Below, one piece after another: positions 54,185 to 63,660 of a stretch of 64,000 bases of DNA; positions within the stretch are counted from its first letter, which is position 1, and each line of letters opens with the position of its first letter. The notes under the pieces are model-generated. The model saw only the letters and a list, made by a program, of their open reading frames with translations, made no database searches and had not been told where the DNA came from. The DNA comes from Poecilobothrus nobilitatus (lineage: Eukaryota > Arthropoda > Insecta > Diptera > Dolichopodidae). The DNA is taken from positions 142,610,660-142,674,659 of the forward strand of contig OX352772.1 in the NCBI GenBank assembly GCA_947095535.1, in the 5' to 3' direction. A program made the translations under genes and the position numbers.

Positions 54185-54595
54185 GTGGGATCTTTCTTAA
54201 GATATATCAATTCAAAGAAAGAGCTCAACATAATAATACAACACGAAAGCAAAATGGAAAACACAGCAGAGATTTTCGTCTACGCTCAACAAATGGAGCT
54301 AACGCAGGAGTTGGCTGCAATTAAAAAAAAAAGAATAAGAAGTAAACAAGAATCGCAGACACATCAACAACAACATCTTCGCCATCATTATCAGCAACAA
54401 CAACAACCACAACAGCAACAACATCAACAATTTCAACAACAACAAGAACAAGGAGAAGATATCATTCTTCTTCAAGGAGAAGAACCACCAGCTAAAAAAA
54501 GCATCAAAGAAGGTTTTAATAAGAAAAATATGGAAACTAGAAAGAGTTTCTTAAAACAAAAGATATGGAGCAAGATGCTCTATATCATATATTAA
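54185..54595 (+). CDS. Glutamine-rich small protein of the Polinton segment, uncharacterised
   Basis: The frame has 136 codons; with the internal start at 54254 it would have 113. It begins MENTAEIFVYAQQMELTQEL, has a basic KKKRIRSKQ stretch, then a Gln/His-rich repeat (CAACAA codons, about residues 60-95) and a charged KKSIKEGFNKKN segment. The last residues read out of frame where the next gene starts. I do not recognise it. It sits 410 bp after the integrase end, on the same strand. Small genes of this kind are usual near the ends of Polintons. Confidence 0.5.
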   Translation: MGSFLRYINSKKELNIIIQHESKMENTAEIFVYAQQMELTQELAAIKKKRIRSKQESQTHQQQHLRHHYQQQQQPQQQQHQQFQQQQEQGEDIILLQGEEPPAKKSIKEGFNKKNMETRKSFLKQKIWSKMLYIIY

Positions 54596-54810
54596 ATGTA
54601 AAACAAATTAAGACCTTTTATGGTCTTAAGTGGGTCTTTGAGACCTGCAATTTAATTATATTTGTACCTCAAAAATATACTGATATTTTTGAGAATTCTG
54701 ATTTTGTAAAAGAAATAAAAGAAAAAGAACATTTTGTATATAAAAATTTAAATTTAAGTATTGTAGTTATATCTGAGACTTTTGGTAAAATATATGCAAA
54801 ATACCAATAA
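54565..54810 (+). CDS. Small protein with VFVPQKY-like core, uncharacterised
   Basis: An 81-codon frame overlapping the previous one by 31 bases. It reads YHILNVKQIKTFYGLKWVF, then CNLIIFVPQKYTDIFEN and a C-terminal strand NLNLSIVVISETFGKIYAKY. The pattern (Y.I..VK..KT.YG..WV, then IFVPQKY) matches, in the same order, the fragment at 21.1 kb. It likely forms one domain of beta strands. Since the 3' end of the Gln-rich frame runs into it, both may once have been one protein. Function unknown. Confidence 0.55.
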   Translation: MEQDALYHILNVKQIKTFYGLKWVFETCNLIIFVPQKYTDIFENSDFVKEIKEKEHFVYKNLNLSIVVISETFGKIYAKYQ

Positions 54811-55289
54811 ATGATATAAATTGGTTTGTAGTTATAAGTTTTTATTATTAATAAATAAATATAAAATTAAAAAAAAAGGTATAAATTTCTTTTATTCAGT
54901 TGCTTTATTTTTGAGATTCAGGTTTATATGTACCTAAATAGTTACAAAATTGACTTATTTAATATTTTTTTTTTTCGTAAAAACACAGGTATTTCATAAA
55001 AGAGCTGAGAAAAATTACATCATACATTAAATTTTTGAACCGGAATAAAAATCTCTACTTGCAACCTTGTAACATTTTTTTCTGTACAGATCTATATGTA
55101 TTTCTTTTACTATTTGAAATTTTGACATGATTTATACAACATTTAACTAGATTTAAAAATCCAATTTTACATTTCTTTATTTATATACTCTGAAAACTTG
55201 AAGTTTGACTGGGTGCTACAGTATATAACGAAGTTCAATTTTATTGGCAAATCATTTTCAATTCAATTTTGGTAAGATATTTAACTAAA

Positions 55290-55532
55290 ATGGCAGCTGA
55301 TTCAACAACATTTCCATTTACTGAAGAAACTGCAATAGTCAGTATACTAAATGAGGTCCAAGTTAATGAAATTACATCTACGGTAGATGAGGAGGAATAA
55401 ATGGAAACTGAAGAATTCGTACCACCGTTTCAAGTTTTAGATGAAGATATAGTGGAGCAACAAATTTGGGAAATAAATAACCAAGAAGGAGATCCTGACT
55501 ATTTTGCAGAACTTTTTAGAAATAATATATAA
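55290..55532 (+). CDS. Small acidic protein, split by one stop, uncharacterised
   Basis: ATG at 55290 opens 36 codons (MAADSTTFPFTEETAIVSIL ... VDEEE) up to TAA at 55398-55400; the same frame goes on at once with an ATG for 43 codons (METEEFVPPFQVLDEDIVEQ ... YFAELFRNNI) to 55532. Either one gene carries a nonsense codon or there are two tiny genes. A TATATAA lies about 70 bp upstream (55222). The acid-rich composition has no relatives I know. It lies between the integrase and the end of the Polinton. Confidence 0.45.
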
Positions 55533-55673
55533 GAATATTTGTGTAAATGTATATGTATCTGCTATATATAAGTAATTCATAATAAAAAACAAATTAAAAA
55601 TTAAAAATTTTTTCATTTATTGTTGTTTTTGTTTAAAACATTAGAAATTTTATTTTCTAGTAGTACAGGTATT

Positions 55674-56095
55674 TCAAGAAACAATCTCAATAAAATAATT
55701 GTATTGAACGCTACAACGTTGTATTGGAATATATATTTCTTCGTGCAATTTCATACCATGTTTCTGTTGACACGTTTTTATATATTTAATAACATATTCC
55801 ACTACATTTGATTCAGCATTTTTATTGTGTATTATTACAGCTTGAAGAAAATTAATTAAGTTGTAAAATGTGTCAGCTTCCTCTTTGTTAATGCTAAGAC
55901 ATCGGCCAATTACCATTCTTAACCCATATTGTAAACATAATTTTGTATTCTTTATTGATTGTTTCGAGTACCTTTCATAAAATTGCTGATAAAATTTATA
56001 CCAATCACGATAAGTAGTAAGGATATGGCGGTGCAAATGGCGGAGCTTTAAGCTTTTCTGGTAAAGATATGGCGGTGCAAATGGCGGCGCTTTTA
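55674..56095 (-). CDS. Uncharacterised protein of the Polinton segment with a proline-rich, repeat-encoded N-terminus
   Basis: The minus-strand frame is open from about 56095 to 55674 without a clear ATG. The folded part reads YRDWYKFYQQFYERYSKQSI, then LCLQYGLRMVIGRCLSINKE and VEYVIKYIKTCQQKHGMKL. Upstream in the same frame lies APPFAPPYLYQKSL, coded by the minisatellite at 56.0-56.2 kb. In neighbouring frames the same minisatellite gives two more PPFAPPY copies. Methionine 41 could serve as a later start. It converges on the forward genes. I do not recognise it; a structural protein or a late-domain (PPxY) carrier is speculation. Confidence 0.4.
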
Positions 56096-56340
56096 ATCAG
56101 CAAAGCTTACCAGATAAATATATGGCGGCGCAAATGGTGGAACTTTTAAACGGCAAAGTTTTTAAGCGGTAAAGTACGAATAAAAGATTTGTATCTTTGA
56201 TATTTTACATGATCATGAGGAGCAAAACAATGCCGCTGCTGCTGCAACGGAGGTTTTAAGCGTATGATAATGTGGAGAGGAGCAAAACAATGGTGCTGTG
56301 GCTGCAACGGAGTTTTTAAGCGGTAAAGTATGAGTAAAAG
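56020..56340. repeat. Minisatellite, two types of unit
   Basis: 56020-56165 has three units with GATATGGCGGTGCAAATGGC (spacing about 40-55 bp). 56210-56340 has two units with GAGGAGCAAAACAATG then GCTGCAACGGAG and TTTTAAGCG. On the minus strand they read as Pro/Tyr/Phe-rich and Pro/Gln-rich peptide repeats. Confidence 0.7.
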
Positions 56341-56379
56341 GCTTATGTGTTTGATATTTTAAATTTATTTAAAGATTTA

Positions 56380-56724
56380 TTTTTATTAATAAAAGTTTTA
56401 TTGATTTTGGAACTTAAGTTTAAACTTGATTTAATGTTTATATAAAAAATTTAAAAAAGTTTTTAAAGCTGGATTAAAAATTTTAGAATTATTATTATCT
56501 TTGAGAAGCTTAATAATTTTTATTATAAAAAAATTTTCTTTATTATGGAACTTAAGTTTAAACTTGATTTAATGTTTATATAAAAAAAGTTTTTAAAGCT
56601 GGATTAAAATTTGGTATTATCTTTGAGAAGCTTTAAAATTTTTATTATAAAAAAATTTTCTTGATTATGGAACTTAAGCTTAAACTTGATTTAATGTTTT
56701 TATAAAAAAAGTTTTTAAAGCTGG
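56380..56724. repeat. Tandem repeat array, about 120-130-bp units (left part)
   Basis: AAAGCTGGATTAAAA-type strings recur at 56465, 56595 and 56717, each within GTTTTTAAAGCTGG and followed by TCTTTGAGAAGCTT and GGAACTTAAG. The array is broken at 56724 by the BEL element and goes on at 63455. Confidence 0.8.
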
Positions 56725-57441
56725 TGTAAAATAGTACGCCTATTTATAAATGTACGCCAAGTTGTTCTTCGACAAAAAAAAAATACTTTTATTTTTAATT
56801 TAATTTTATTTGTAATCCAATTTTGCTCCTCTACCTTCTAATGCTTAAATACGAAAAGAATGTTAAAATTACTATATTAACTTAAACTAAATTTATATTA
56901 CTGTATACTTAAATTAAAATTCCACTACGGTTTAAGTTCATTAACCTTTGTTATGTAAAAAAAAAAGAAGTACCTATCATCATATGTTTTAATATATTTT
57001 GTATATAATGATGGTATATAACAAAAAAAGTGAGTAAGTGGATTTTAATTCGATACTCGTTTTAATTTATTCTTACAATTATATAATTCAATTTCTTAGA
57101 AAGCTTTTTAACAATAGTGTATTATAATTCAATTATTTATCTTATCCAAAAGCTTTATATTATTTTGACATTTACAGAAATTTCTAAAATAAACACAAGT
57201 AAGTAATAATTATTATAAATCTTAAAGTAATTTAATTATTATAAATCTTAAAAGTAATTTTTTATGTATTAAATTTCTAATTCATTTCTATTGTAGGTTT
57301 TAGATGAAATTCCAGATGATGCTGCTGTGATGTTCCAGTTCATTTAGATAAGTATAACTTTGTAACATACTTAGTTAGAATAAAGTTCTTTGTGTTTTTG
57401 TTTTATTTCATTTTAGGTTGATGTTGCTTGTTTCTGGAACA
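56725..57441 (-). repeat. 3' LTR of the BEL/Pao element
   Basis: 717 bp; starts TGTTCCAGAAAC on the minus strand and ends CTATTTTACA. It aligns with 62747-63454, which has about a 9-bp loss near 63372 and scattered changes. A purine-rich run (AAGGCCGGGAGTA) precedes it on the minus strand. Confidence 0.9.
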
Positions 57442-57856
57442 TACTCCCGGCCTTGGCATATATGATAACATAGATGCCAAAATAAAGTTGATATCTCGCA
57501 TTATAATTTAATATTTATAATTTAATATTTACACATGTATATATATTATTACTGTGTACTAAATGTTATTTGAAATTTTTAGGTTATAAAATTTGAACTG
57601 TGAGTGAATTAATTTATGCTGAATTATGAAGTTGCTTGCTTAGAGATTATGTACAATATTTGGATTGATTGTTGGATTTACCATTGTTAATTGAATTGTA
57701 AGTTTTACATATATATAACTATTTTATATTAAGTTAGTTAATTTATTTTCCAATTTATATTAGGTTCATTTATATTATATGTTAAGTTGTTTATTATTAA
57801 TTTTTGTATTAGGTTGCCTATTATTTTATGGTAGGTTTGAATGGTTATCTAGTAAT
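57442..57856 (-). other. BEL 3' region between pol and LTR
   Basis: About 400 bp of AT-rich DNA with no coding frame; it ends with the polypurine tract at 57442-57454. Confidence 0.5.
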
Positions 57857-58108
57857 CTAGTTATCTGGTAGTAAACAAATTTTAGAAACAGCTCTTTTAT
57901 ATATGGAATCTTTAGTTTTAAGCGTTACAACTCGTATTAATTCATCTGTTCTAGAATGTGTGTCCAGTATTCTTGCCAGTAACCATTTACACGGTGGTAG
58001 ATTTTCATCTTTTATCAATACTAAGTTTCCTATTTCCAAATTTTTTGAAGGATATTGCCATTTTGGTCTATGTTGTAATGTGTGTAAATATTCCGAGTGC
58101 CATCTTTT
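57857..58108 (-). pseudogene. pol: BEL integrase C-terminal domain
   Basis: This frame continues in register after a TGA at 58109-58111. It reads HTLQHRPKWQYPSKNLEIGN, then LVLIKDENLPPCKWLLARIL and RVVTLKTKDSIYKRAVSKIC, the small beta-barrel that ends BEL/Pao integrases. It stops at a natural TAA. The upstream nonsense codon would keep it from being made. Confidence 0.8.
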
Positions 58109-59464
58109 TCAAAATGATTGAACAAGTTGTTGCATAAATTGCCATCTTTTCAAACAATGTTCGTGATTGTCTAATATTGTCGGTTGTGGTACCGATAATA
58201 AAGGGCCTCCGATTAAGAAATGACCTGGAGTTAAATGACCTGGAGCTGTAAGATCTTCCGGGTCATCTGTTAACTGACATAGTAGACGCGAATTGAGGCA
58301 TGCTTCTATTTGCACTGTTGTTGTTACAAGTTCTTCAAAAGTTAATTTATTGTTGTGTAATATCCTTTTTAAATGGCATTTCGCCGATTTTACACCTGCC
58401 TCCCATAATCCACCGAAATTGGGAGACATTGGTGGTATAAAATGCCACTTTATGTTTTCGTTTGCTGCTAACTCTGGGGTTTCTCTCATTATTTGTTTTA
58501 GGTATTTTACATAATCATCTTCTAAAATATTTCTAGATCCCACAAAGTTTGTACCATTGTCAGAGTATAAGTCAGTACACAGCCCACGTCTTCCTACAAA
58601 GCGTTTTAGAGCTGCTAAAAAGGCATGCGATGTTAATTCTGACACTACCTTTATGTGTATCGCTTTAGTGACCAGGTGGATGAAAATTGATAAAAATGCT
58701 TTCATGCTTTTGGCGTTTCGAATTTTTGATGTTTTTGTTTCAATAGGGCCACAATAATCTACTCCAGTATGTTGGAAAGGTCTTGCCATATTTAACCGTG
58801 GTGATGGTAGAGTGCCCATTAATTGTTGGGATTGTTGAGCCTTTTGCCTAAAACATATGACACATTTATATATGTGACGTTTGACTTCATTTCTCGCGTT
58901 TAGCAACCAATATTTTCTTCTAATCATACCGATCATTAATTGAGTACTTCCATGTAATGTTATTTTGTGCATGTTATTTATTATTAATGAAGTTAAAGGA
59001 TGTTTATCGGTTATGATAATCGGATGTTTTTCCTCCCATGGAATGTTTGCGTTCTGCAACCGTCCGCCAACTCTGAGAATGTTATCTGCATCTATGAAAG
59101 GATGAAGATTATTTAGTCTTTCACCAGCTGGTACTCCAGCCCTTAAATTTTTTATTTCATGTGTGAAGGTATTTTGTTGCATGTGACTAATTAGAAGTTT
59201 TTCAGCTTCCTCTAATTCCGGTATAGTCAAATGATTTGAATGCAATTTGATTTTTTTTATAATATTTCTTACACGCATAATGTATGCTGTGACCCTTACC
59301 AATTTTTGTAATGTTGAATACTTATTGAATAATTGGTCAATAATGCTTGGTTGAGAATTGGCACTTAAGTGTACCTTGAACTTCTTTGTTTCTAATAATG
59401 TATCGTTTAACTGTGGTAATTTTGGCCAATCCTGTTCTTCATGTAAAAGCCAATCAGGTCCATT
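58109..59464 (-). pseudogene. pol: BEL integrase zinc finger and DDE core
   Basis: From the stop at 59465-59467 the frame is open for about 450 codons down to the TGA at 58109. It contains the pre-integrase linker, the HHCC zinc finger (HGSTQLMIGMIRRKYW and CVICFRQKAQQ), then the DDE core: GVDYCGPIE with the first Asp, DLYSDNGTNFVGS with the second, and FGGLWEAGVKSAKCHL with the Glu. All catalytic residues are in place. The first methionine in the frame is at 59302. Confidence 0.85.
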
Positions 59465-59740
59465 CTACCATAAATCTGCTTTGAGTAATTCATTTGGATA
59501 AAGTCCTCTAGATGCTAGATCGGCTGGATTACTGTTTGTTGGAACATGGCTCCACATTTCAATTTCACTCATATCTTGTATTTGTGAGATGCGATTTGCT
59601 TCAAAAGTTTTATGATTACCGGGATGACTTCGTAACCATGTTAATACAATTGTTGAATCCGTCCATGCATAAAATTTAATTTTTTCGAATTTCATGGCGT
59701 TTTTTATGGTTTGGTATAACTTAGTAATACAGCTCCACAT
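59465..59740 (-). pseudogene. pol: BEL RNase H-like segment
   Basis: The 91-codon frame reads FYAWTDSTIVLTWLRSHPGN, then WSHVPTNSNPADLASRG and LLKADLW, the RNase H part that follows RT in BEL/Pao elements. It enters by a frame change near 59725 and ends at a TAG after ADLW where the family normally continues without a break. Confidence 0.8.
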
Positions 59741-61143
59741 AATTCAATGCGTGGTATTGATATCTGTTTCACAGGAGTGACTTTCGCTTTTGAGGTTAAT
59801 AATTTAATTTTTGCATCTCCCTTTTGATTTCGCGTTTTAACGTATAATACTGCTGTATAAGCGTGTTGTGAACCGTCGCAGAAACCATGAATCTCCACCG
59901 AATTGGATGTAGTTTCAATCCATCTAGATATTGTGATATTTTCAATGTTGTAAATTTCCTTTCGTATCTTCTTCCATATATCTTGAACCTCTGTAGGAAG
60001 ATTCTGGTCCCAATCCACTCCTTTCAGCCATAGTGATTGCATTAAGATTTTCAATTTTATGGTGAATGGTGCCAAAAATCCTAACGGGACAAATATTTGC
60101 GAAATTGTGCTTAAAAATTTGCGTTTTGATAGTGGTGTTTCGCAAAGTTTTATTGTTAATTTGTATTTGAAATTATCTGATTTTGGAAACCAATTTATGC
60201 CCAAAGTTTTTATGCTTTCATCTATGTCAAATTTAATCACACCACTTAGTTCTCTATCTTCGGTAGGAATACCTGCCAATAGTTCTTCAATGTTTGATGT
60301 CCACTTACGAAGATTAAATCCACCTGATTTCAAAAGATCATTTATTTCATCTCTTATTTGCACTGCTTCTTCTACTGTGTTAGCACCTGTCAAAAGATCA
60401 TCTACATAAAAATCTGCTTTTATTATATTGGTTGCAAGCTTATAAGTATCCTTCTCATCATTTGCTATTTGATGTAATGTGCGAACTGCTAAATAAGGTG
60501 CCGACGAAGTTCCAAAAGTTACTGTCTTTAACGTATAATCTCGAAGCTGTTCATTTGGATTTCTTCTCCAAAGTATTCTTTGGTATTCCGCATCTTCAGT
60601 GTTCATCCAAATTTGCCTATACATTTTTTCGATGTCAGCCGTAAAACCAATTTTGTATTTCCGCCATCTTAATAAAATCCATAATAAATCATCTTGTATC
60701 TTAGGACCCTTTAACAGCATCTCGTTGTTTACATCAATTGTTTTATTGGAGGCATCAAACACCCCACGAAGTTTCGTTGTAGTGCTATCTTTATACACTG
60801 CATGATGCGGGAGATAATTAGTTTTATAGAATGTCCTTCCATTTTTGTTTTCCCACATATTTTCGATTTCGGCTGATTTAGCTAAAACCATGTGATCCAA
60901 GTGTAAATATTCTTGCATGCATTTCTCATATTCTGCGTGCATTTCAGGAAGCTTTGTAAATTGGGTCTCTAAACTTTTAAACCTGGAAAACGCTGATGAC
61001 CGAAATTTTCCAAACTGTGGTTTATCACTTGTGTCCTTGAACGGTAGTCGAACCACGTATCGTCCTGTGGGCAAACGCTGCACTGTTTTGACATAAAAAT
61101 TTTCGCAATATTCTTCTTCTGCCAGGTTCGCCAAATTTGACAC
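59704..61143 (-). pseudogene. pol: BEL reverse transcriptase
   Basis: An open frame of 479 codons holds the full RT: RLPTGRYVVRLPFKD, LPHHAVYKDSTTTKLRGVFD, GFTADIEKMYRQIWM with the first catalytic Asp, TFGTSSAPYLAVRTL, and ADFYVDDLLTGA with the second and third, then the connection domain (GFLAPFTIKLKIL, HGFCDGSQHAYTAVLYV) with the first RNase H Asp. The N-terminus is joined by deletion to a protease end. It is cut short at a frame change near 59725. Confidence 0.9.
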
Positions 61144-61627
61144 CGTTTAAAATAATTTTCCAATATGTATCGGCTCCCAACATCATATCAATCTTACCGG
61201 ATTCGTAATACTTGGGGTCAGCCAACTGCCGATGCCTACATTTAAAACACGACGAACGGCTTGGACATCTTGTAGCTATATGCCCTTTTGACAAACAATC
61301 TGAACACAGCCTTTTATCGATTACAGCTTTCCTTCTCTGCTCGTGGTTCAAACTAATAAATTGTGAACACTGCCTGATGGAATGTGCTCCTGCACACATT
61401 TGACAACCATAGCTTGTGTTTACATGGAAAGCTCCCTTGGATGTTGACGGTTTGAACTGTTCCTTTATGTTTAACGCCTCTAATGCTCTAAATTGTCCCT
61501 CTAAAAATGCTGTTAATTTTTCGTAAGTGGGAAAATCTTTTGTACTACCTATTTCTCTTTCCCAAAGTTTTTTTGTTTCTAATGGTAAACGTTCGCTTAT
61601 CACATAAGTGAAAAAATTATGTCCCAA
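61025..61627 (-). pseudogene. BEL Gag end with zinc knuckles, fused to a protease remnant
   Basis: The frame carries the end of the Gag region (SERLPLETKKLWEREIG), then two cysteine-rich knuckles (CQMCAGAHSIRQC and CSDCLSKGHIATRC) and CFKCRHR. It then jumps to YESGKIDMMLGADTYWKIIL, the C-terminal part of the BEL protease. The protease active site (D[ST]G) and the first half of that domain are missing. The last 30 residues are out of frame and overlap the RT frame. The jump at about 61237 and the second join at about 61143 are internal deletions. Confidence 0.75.
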
Positions 61628-62355
61628 TTCTTTGTGTTTACTGCTAAATTGTTCAAAGCTTGTATACTCTGATTTGTAGTGTCGATTAATTTCCTAATAT
61701 TAAGAGCTGTATCAGTAGAATTGTATGGTTGTGAAAACAAAATTTTCAGTTGTGTTTTGATAAGAACTCTTTTGTTATCATATCGGTTTTTTAATGCATC
61801 CCAAGCTGGATCGTAATTATTTTCTGTTATGTTGAAATGTCTTATTACTTGGCCCGCTTCACCTATGACACTAGTCTTAAGATAATGTAATTTTTGGACT
61901 TTCGAAATTGATTTGTTGTTGTGAATTAACGTTGTATATAGGTCATGAAATGAGGTCCAAAGATTATACTCTCCAGCAAATTTTGGTACATTTATTTTTG
62001 GTAAATTTACTTCTTCCTTTCCAGTAACTTTTTGTTCTTCTTGTTTACTACGATCACTCGGTTTTTTTGAATGGATGCTGAAACAGTCTTCTTCTAAAAT
62101 ATTTCTGAAGTCAAATACTAAATCTTCAACTTCACCAAAGACTTGGTTATTAAAATATTCTGCACACGCTTCATCTGCATCAAGAATTATTGTCTCGTGA
62201 TTTGATTTGAACTTCTGCCAGTTGACCTCTAACTGGTCTAATTTGTTTTTAAAATAAATTTTTGTTTTACGCGTTTTCGAATCTTTTTTGTAATTAGTCT
62301 CGAACCTAATTAAAGAATTACGAATTTCTCCTTGCTGTCTAATCAAACCTTCCAT
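61600..62355 (-). pseudogene. gag: BEL Gag N-terminal part (DUF1759-like)
   Basis: The frame of 251 codons starts MEGLIRQQGEIRNSLIRFET. It has a coiled-coil-like N-terminal 100 residues and then the conserved Pao Gag block: LPKINVPKFAGEYNLWTSFH, DLYTTLIHNNKSISKVQKL and LKTSVIGEAGQVIRHF. It runs into the next Gag frame across a shift at about 61615. The first methionine is likely the true start, since a poly-T-rich leader lies just upstream. Confidence 0.85.
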
Positions 62356-62728
62356 TCTCTCCTTTTTTTTTTTTTATATAAATTTTATTTTAATTAAAAG
62401 ACAATAAATGCTTTATTTTACAATTAGTTTTTTATTATTATAGTTAGCGGGCAAAATTTTTTAATATTTTAAAATTTATTTTATTTTTCAACTAAAGTTA
62501 TATAAATGTAAAATTATAGTATTATAAATTTTAATAAGTTTAAAAATGATGTACTTGTATATATATTTAAATTTTGTTCTTTAAATTTAAATTTTTATTA
62601 TTTAAATTTTTATTATTTTAACATTTATTTTATGTTTCATTTTTTTTTTTTTTAAACTTACAATTCAACCAACAATCTGCACTGATTCAACCAACAATCT
62701 GCATTATTTCAACCAACAATCTCTATTT
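62356..62728 (-). other. BEL leader with a short triple repeat
   Basis: AT-rich leader. TTCAACCAACAATCTGCA-type strings occur three times at 62665-62720, just before the primer site. No frame. Confidence 0.5.
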
Positions 62729-62746
62729 ATCCGGTTCGAAGGACCA
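62729..62746 (-). promoter_or_regulatory. Primer-binding site, tRNA-Tyr type
   Basis: The minus strand reads TGGTCCTTCGAACCGGAT, the complement of a tRNA-Tyr 3' end (acceptor strand UCGAAGG), directly after the LTR. Confidence 0.8.
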
Positions 62747-63454
62747 TGTAAAATAGTACGCCTATTTATAAATGTACGCCAAGTTGTTCTTCCACAAAAA
62801 AAAAATACTTTTACTTTTAATTTAATTTTTTTTGTAATCCAATTTTGCTTCTCTACCTTCTAATGCTTAAATACGAAAAGAATGTTAAAATTACTATATT
62901 AACTTAAACTAAATTTATATTACTGTATACTTAAATTAAAATTCCACTACGGTTTAAGTTCATTAACCTTTGTTATGTAAAAAAAAAAGAAGTACCTATC
63001 ATCATATGTTTTAATATATTTTGTATATAATGATGGTATATAACAAAAAAAAGTGAGTAAGTGGATTTTAATTCGATACTCGTTTTAATTTATTCTTACA
63101 ATTATATAATTCAATTTCTTAGAAAGTTTTTCAACAATAGTGTATTATAATTCAATTATTTATCTTTATCCAAAAGCTTTATATTATTTTGACATTTACA
63201 GAAATTTCTAAAATAAACACAAGTAGTAATAATTATTATAAATCTTAAAGTAATTTAATTATTATAAATCTTAAAATTAATTTTTTATGTATTTAATTTC
63301 TAATTCATTTCTATTGTAGGTTTTAGATGAAATTCCAGATGATGCTGCTGTGATGTTCCAGTTCATTTAGACTTTGTAACATACTTAGTTAGAATAAAGT
63401 TCTTTGTGTTTTTGTTTTATTCATTTTAGGTTGATGTTGCTTGTTTCTGGAACA
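62747..63454 (-). repeat. 5' LTR of the BEL/Pao element
   Basis: 708 bp, aligning with 56725-57441. The GCTGG target duplication follows at 63455-63459. Confidence 0.9.
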
Positions 63455-63660
63455 GCTGGATTAAAATTTGGTGAATTATTATTATCTTTGAGAAGCTTAA
63501 TAATTTTTATTAATAAAAGTTTTTATTTTATTAAAAGTTAATATTTATACAAAAAGTTTTTAAAGCTGGATTAAAAAGTGTTGAATTTTTTTTATCTTTG
63601 AGAAGCTTTAAAATTGCTAAATATTCAGATAAATGCAAGCACTTCATTTTGAAAAGTTTT
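63455..63660. repeat. Tandem repeat array, right part
   Basis: The array broken at 56724 goes on here: GCTGGATTAAAATTTGG, TCTTTGAGAAGCTT and then another AAAGCTGGATTAAAA at 63562. It decays after about 63.62 kb. Confidence 0.75.

Larger units (their letters stand above)
56725..63454 (-). mobile_element. BEL/Pao LTR retrotransposon, internally deleted
   Basis: A 6.7-kb element on the minus strand with two LTRs of about 710 bp, TGTTCC...TTTTACA termini, a GCTGG target duplication on both sides (56720-56724 and 63455-63459), a tRNA-Tyr primer site and a Gag-protease-RT-RNase H-integrase order typical of BEL/Pao. Protease and the linker before RT are deleted and pol has several stops and shifts. 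The LTRs differ by several indels and substitutions, so it is older than the errantivirus. Confidence 0.9.

Noticed and set aside
58293..60805. Forward frames of 66-116 codons in 58.3-60.8 kb
   Set aside because: They are antisense to the BEL pol and have no independent support.
62729..62746. TTCGAA T-loop-like string suggesting a tRNA gene
   Set aside because: Only the 3' end of tRNA-Tyr is present and it lies exactly beside an LTR, so it is a primer-binding site.
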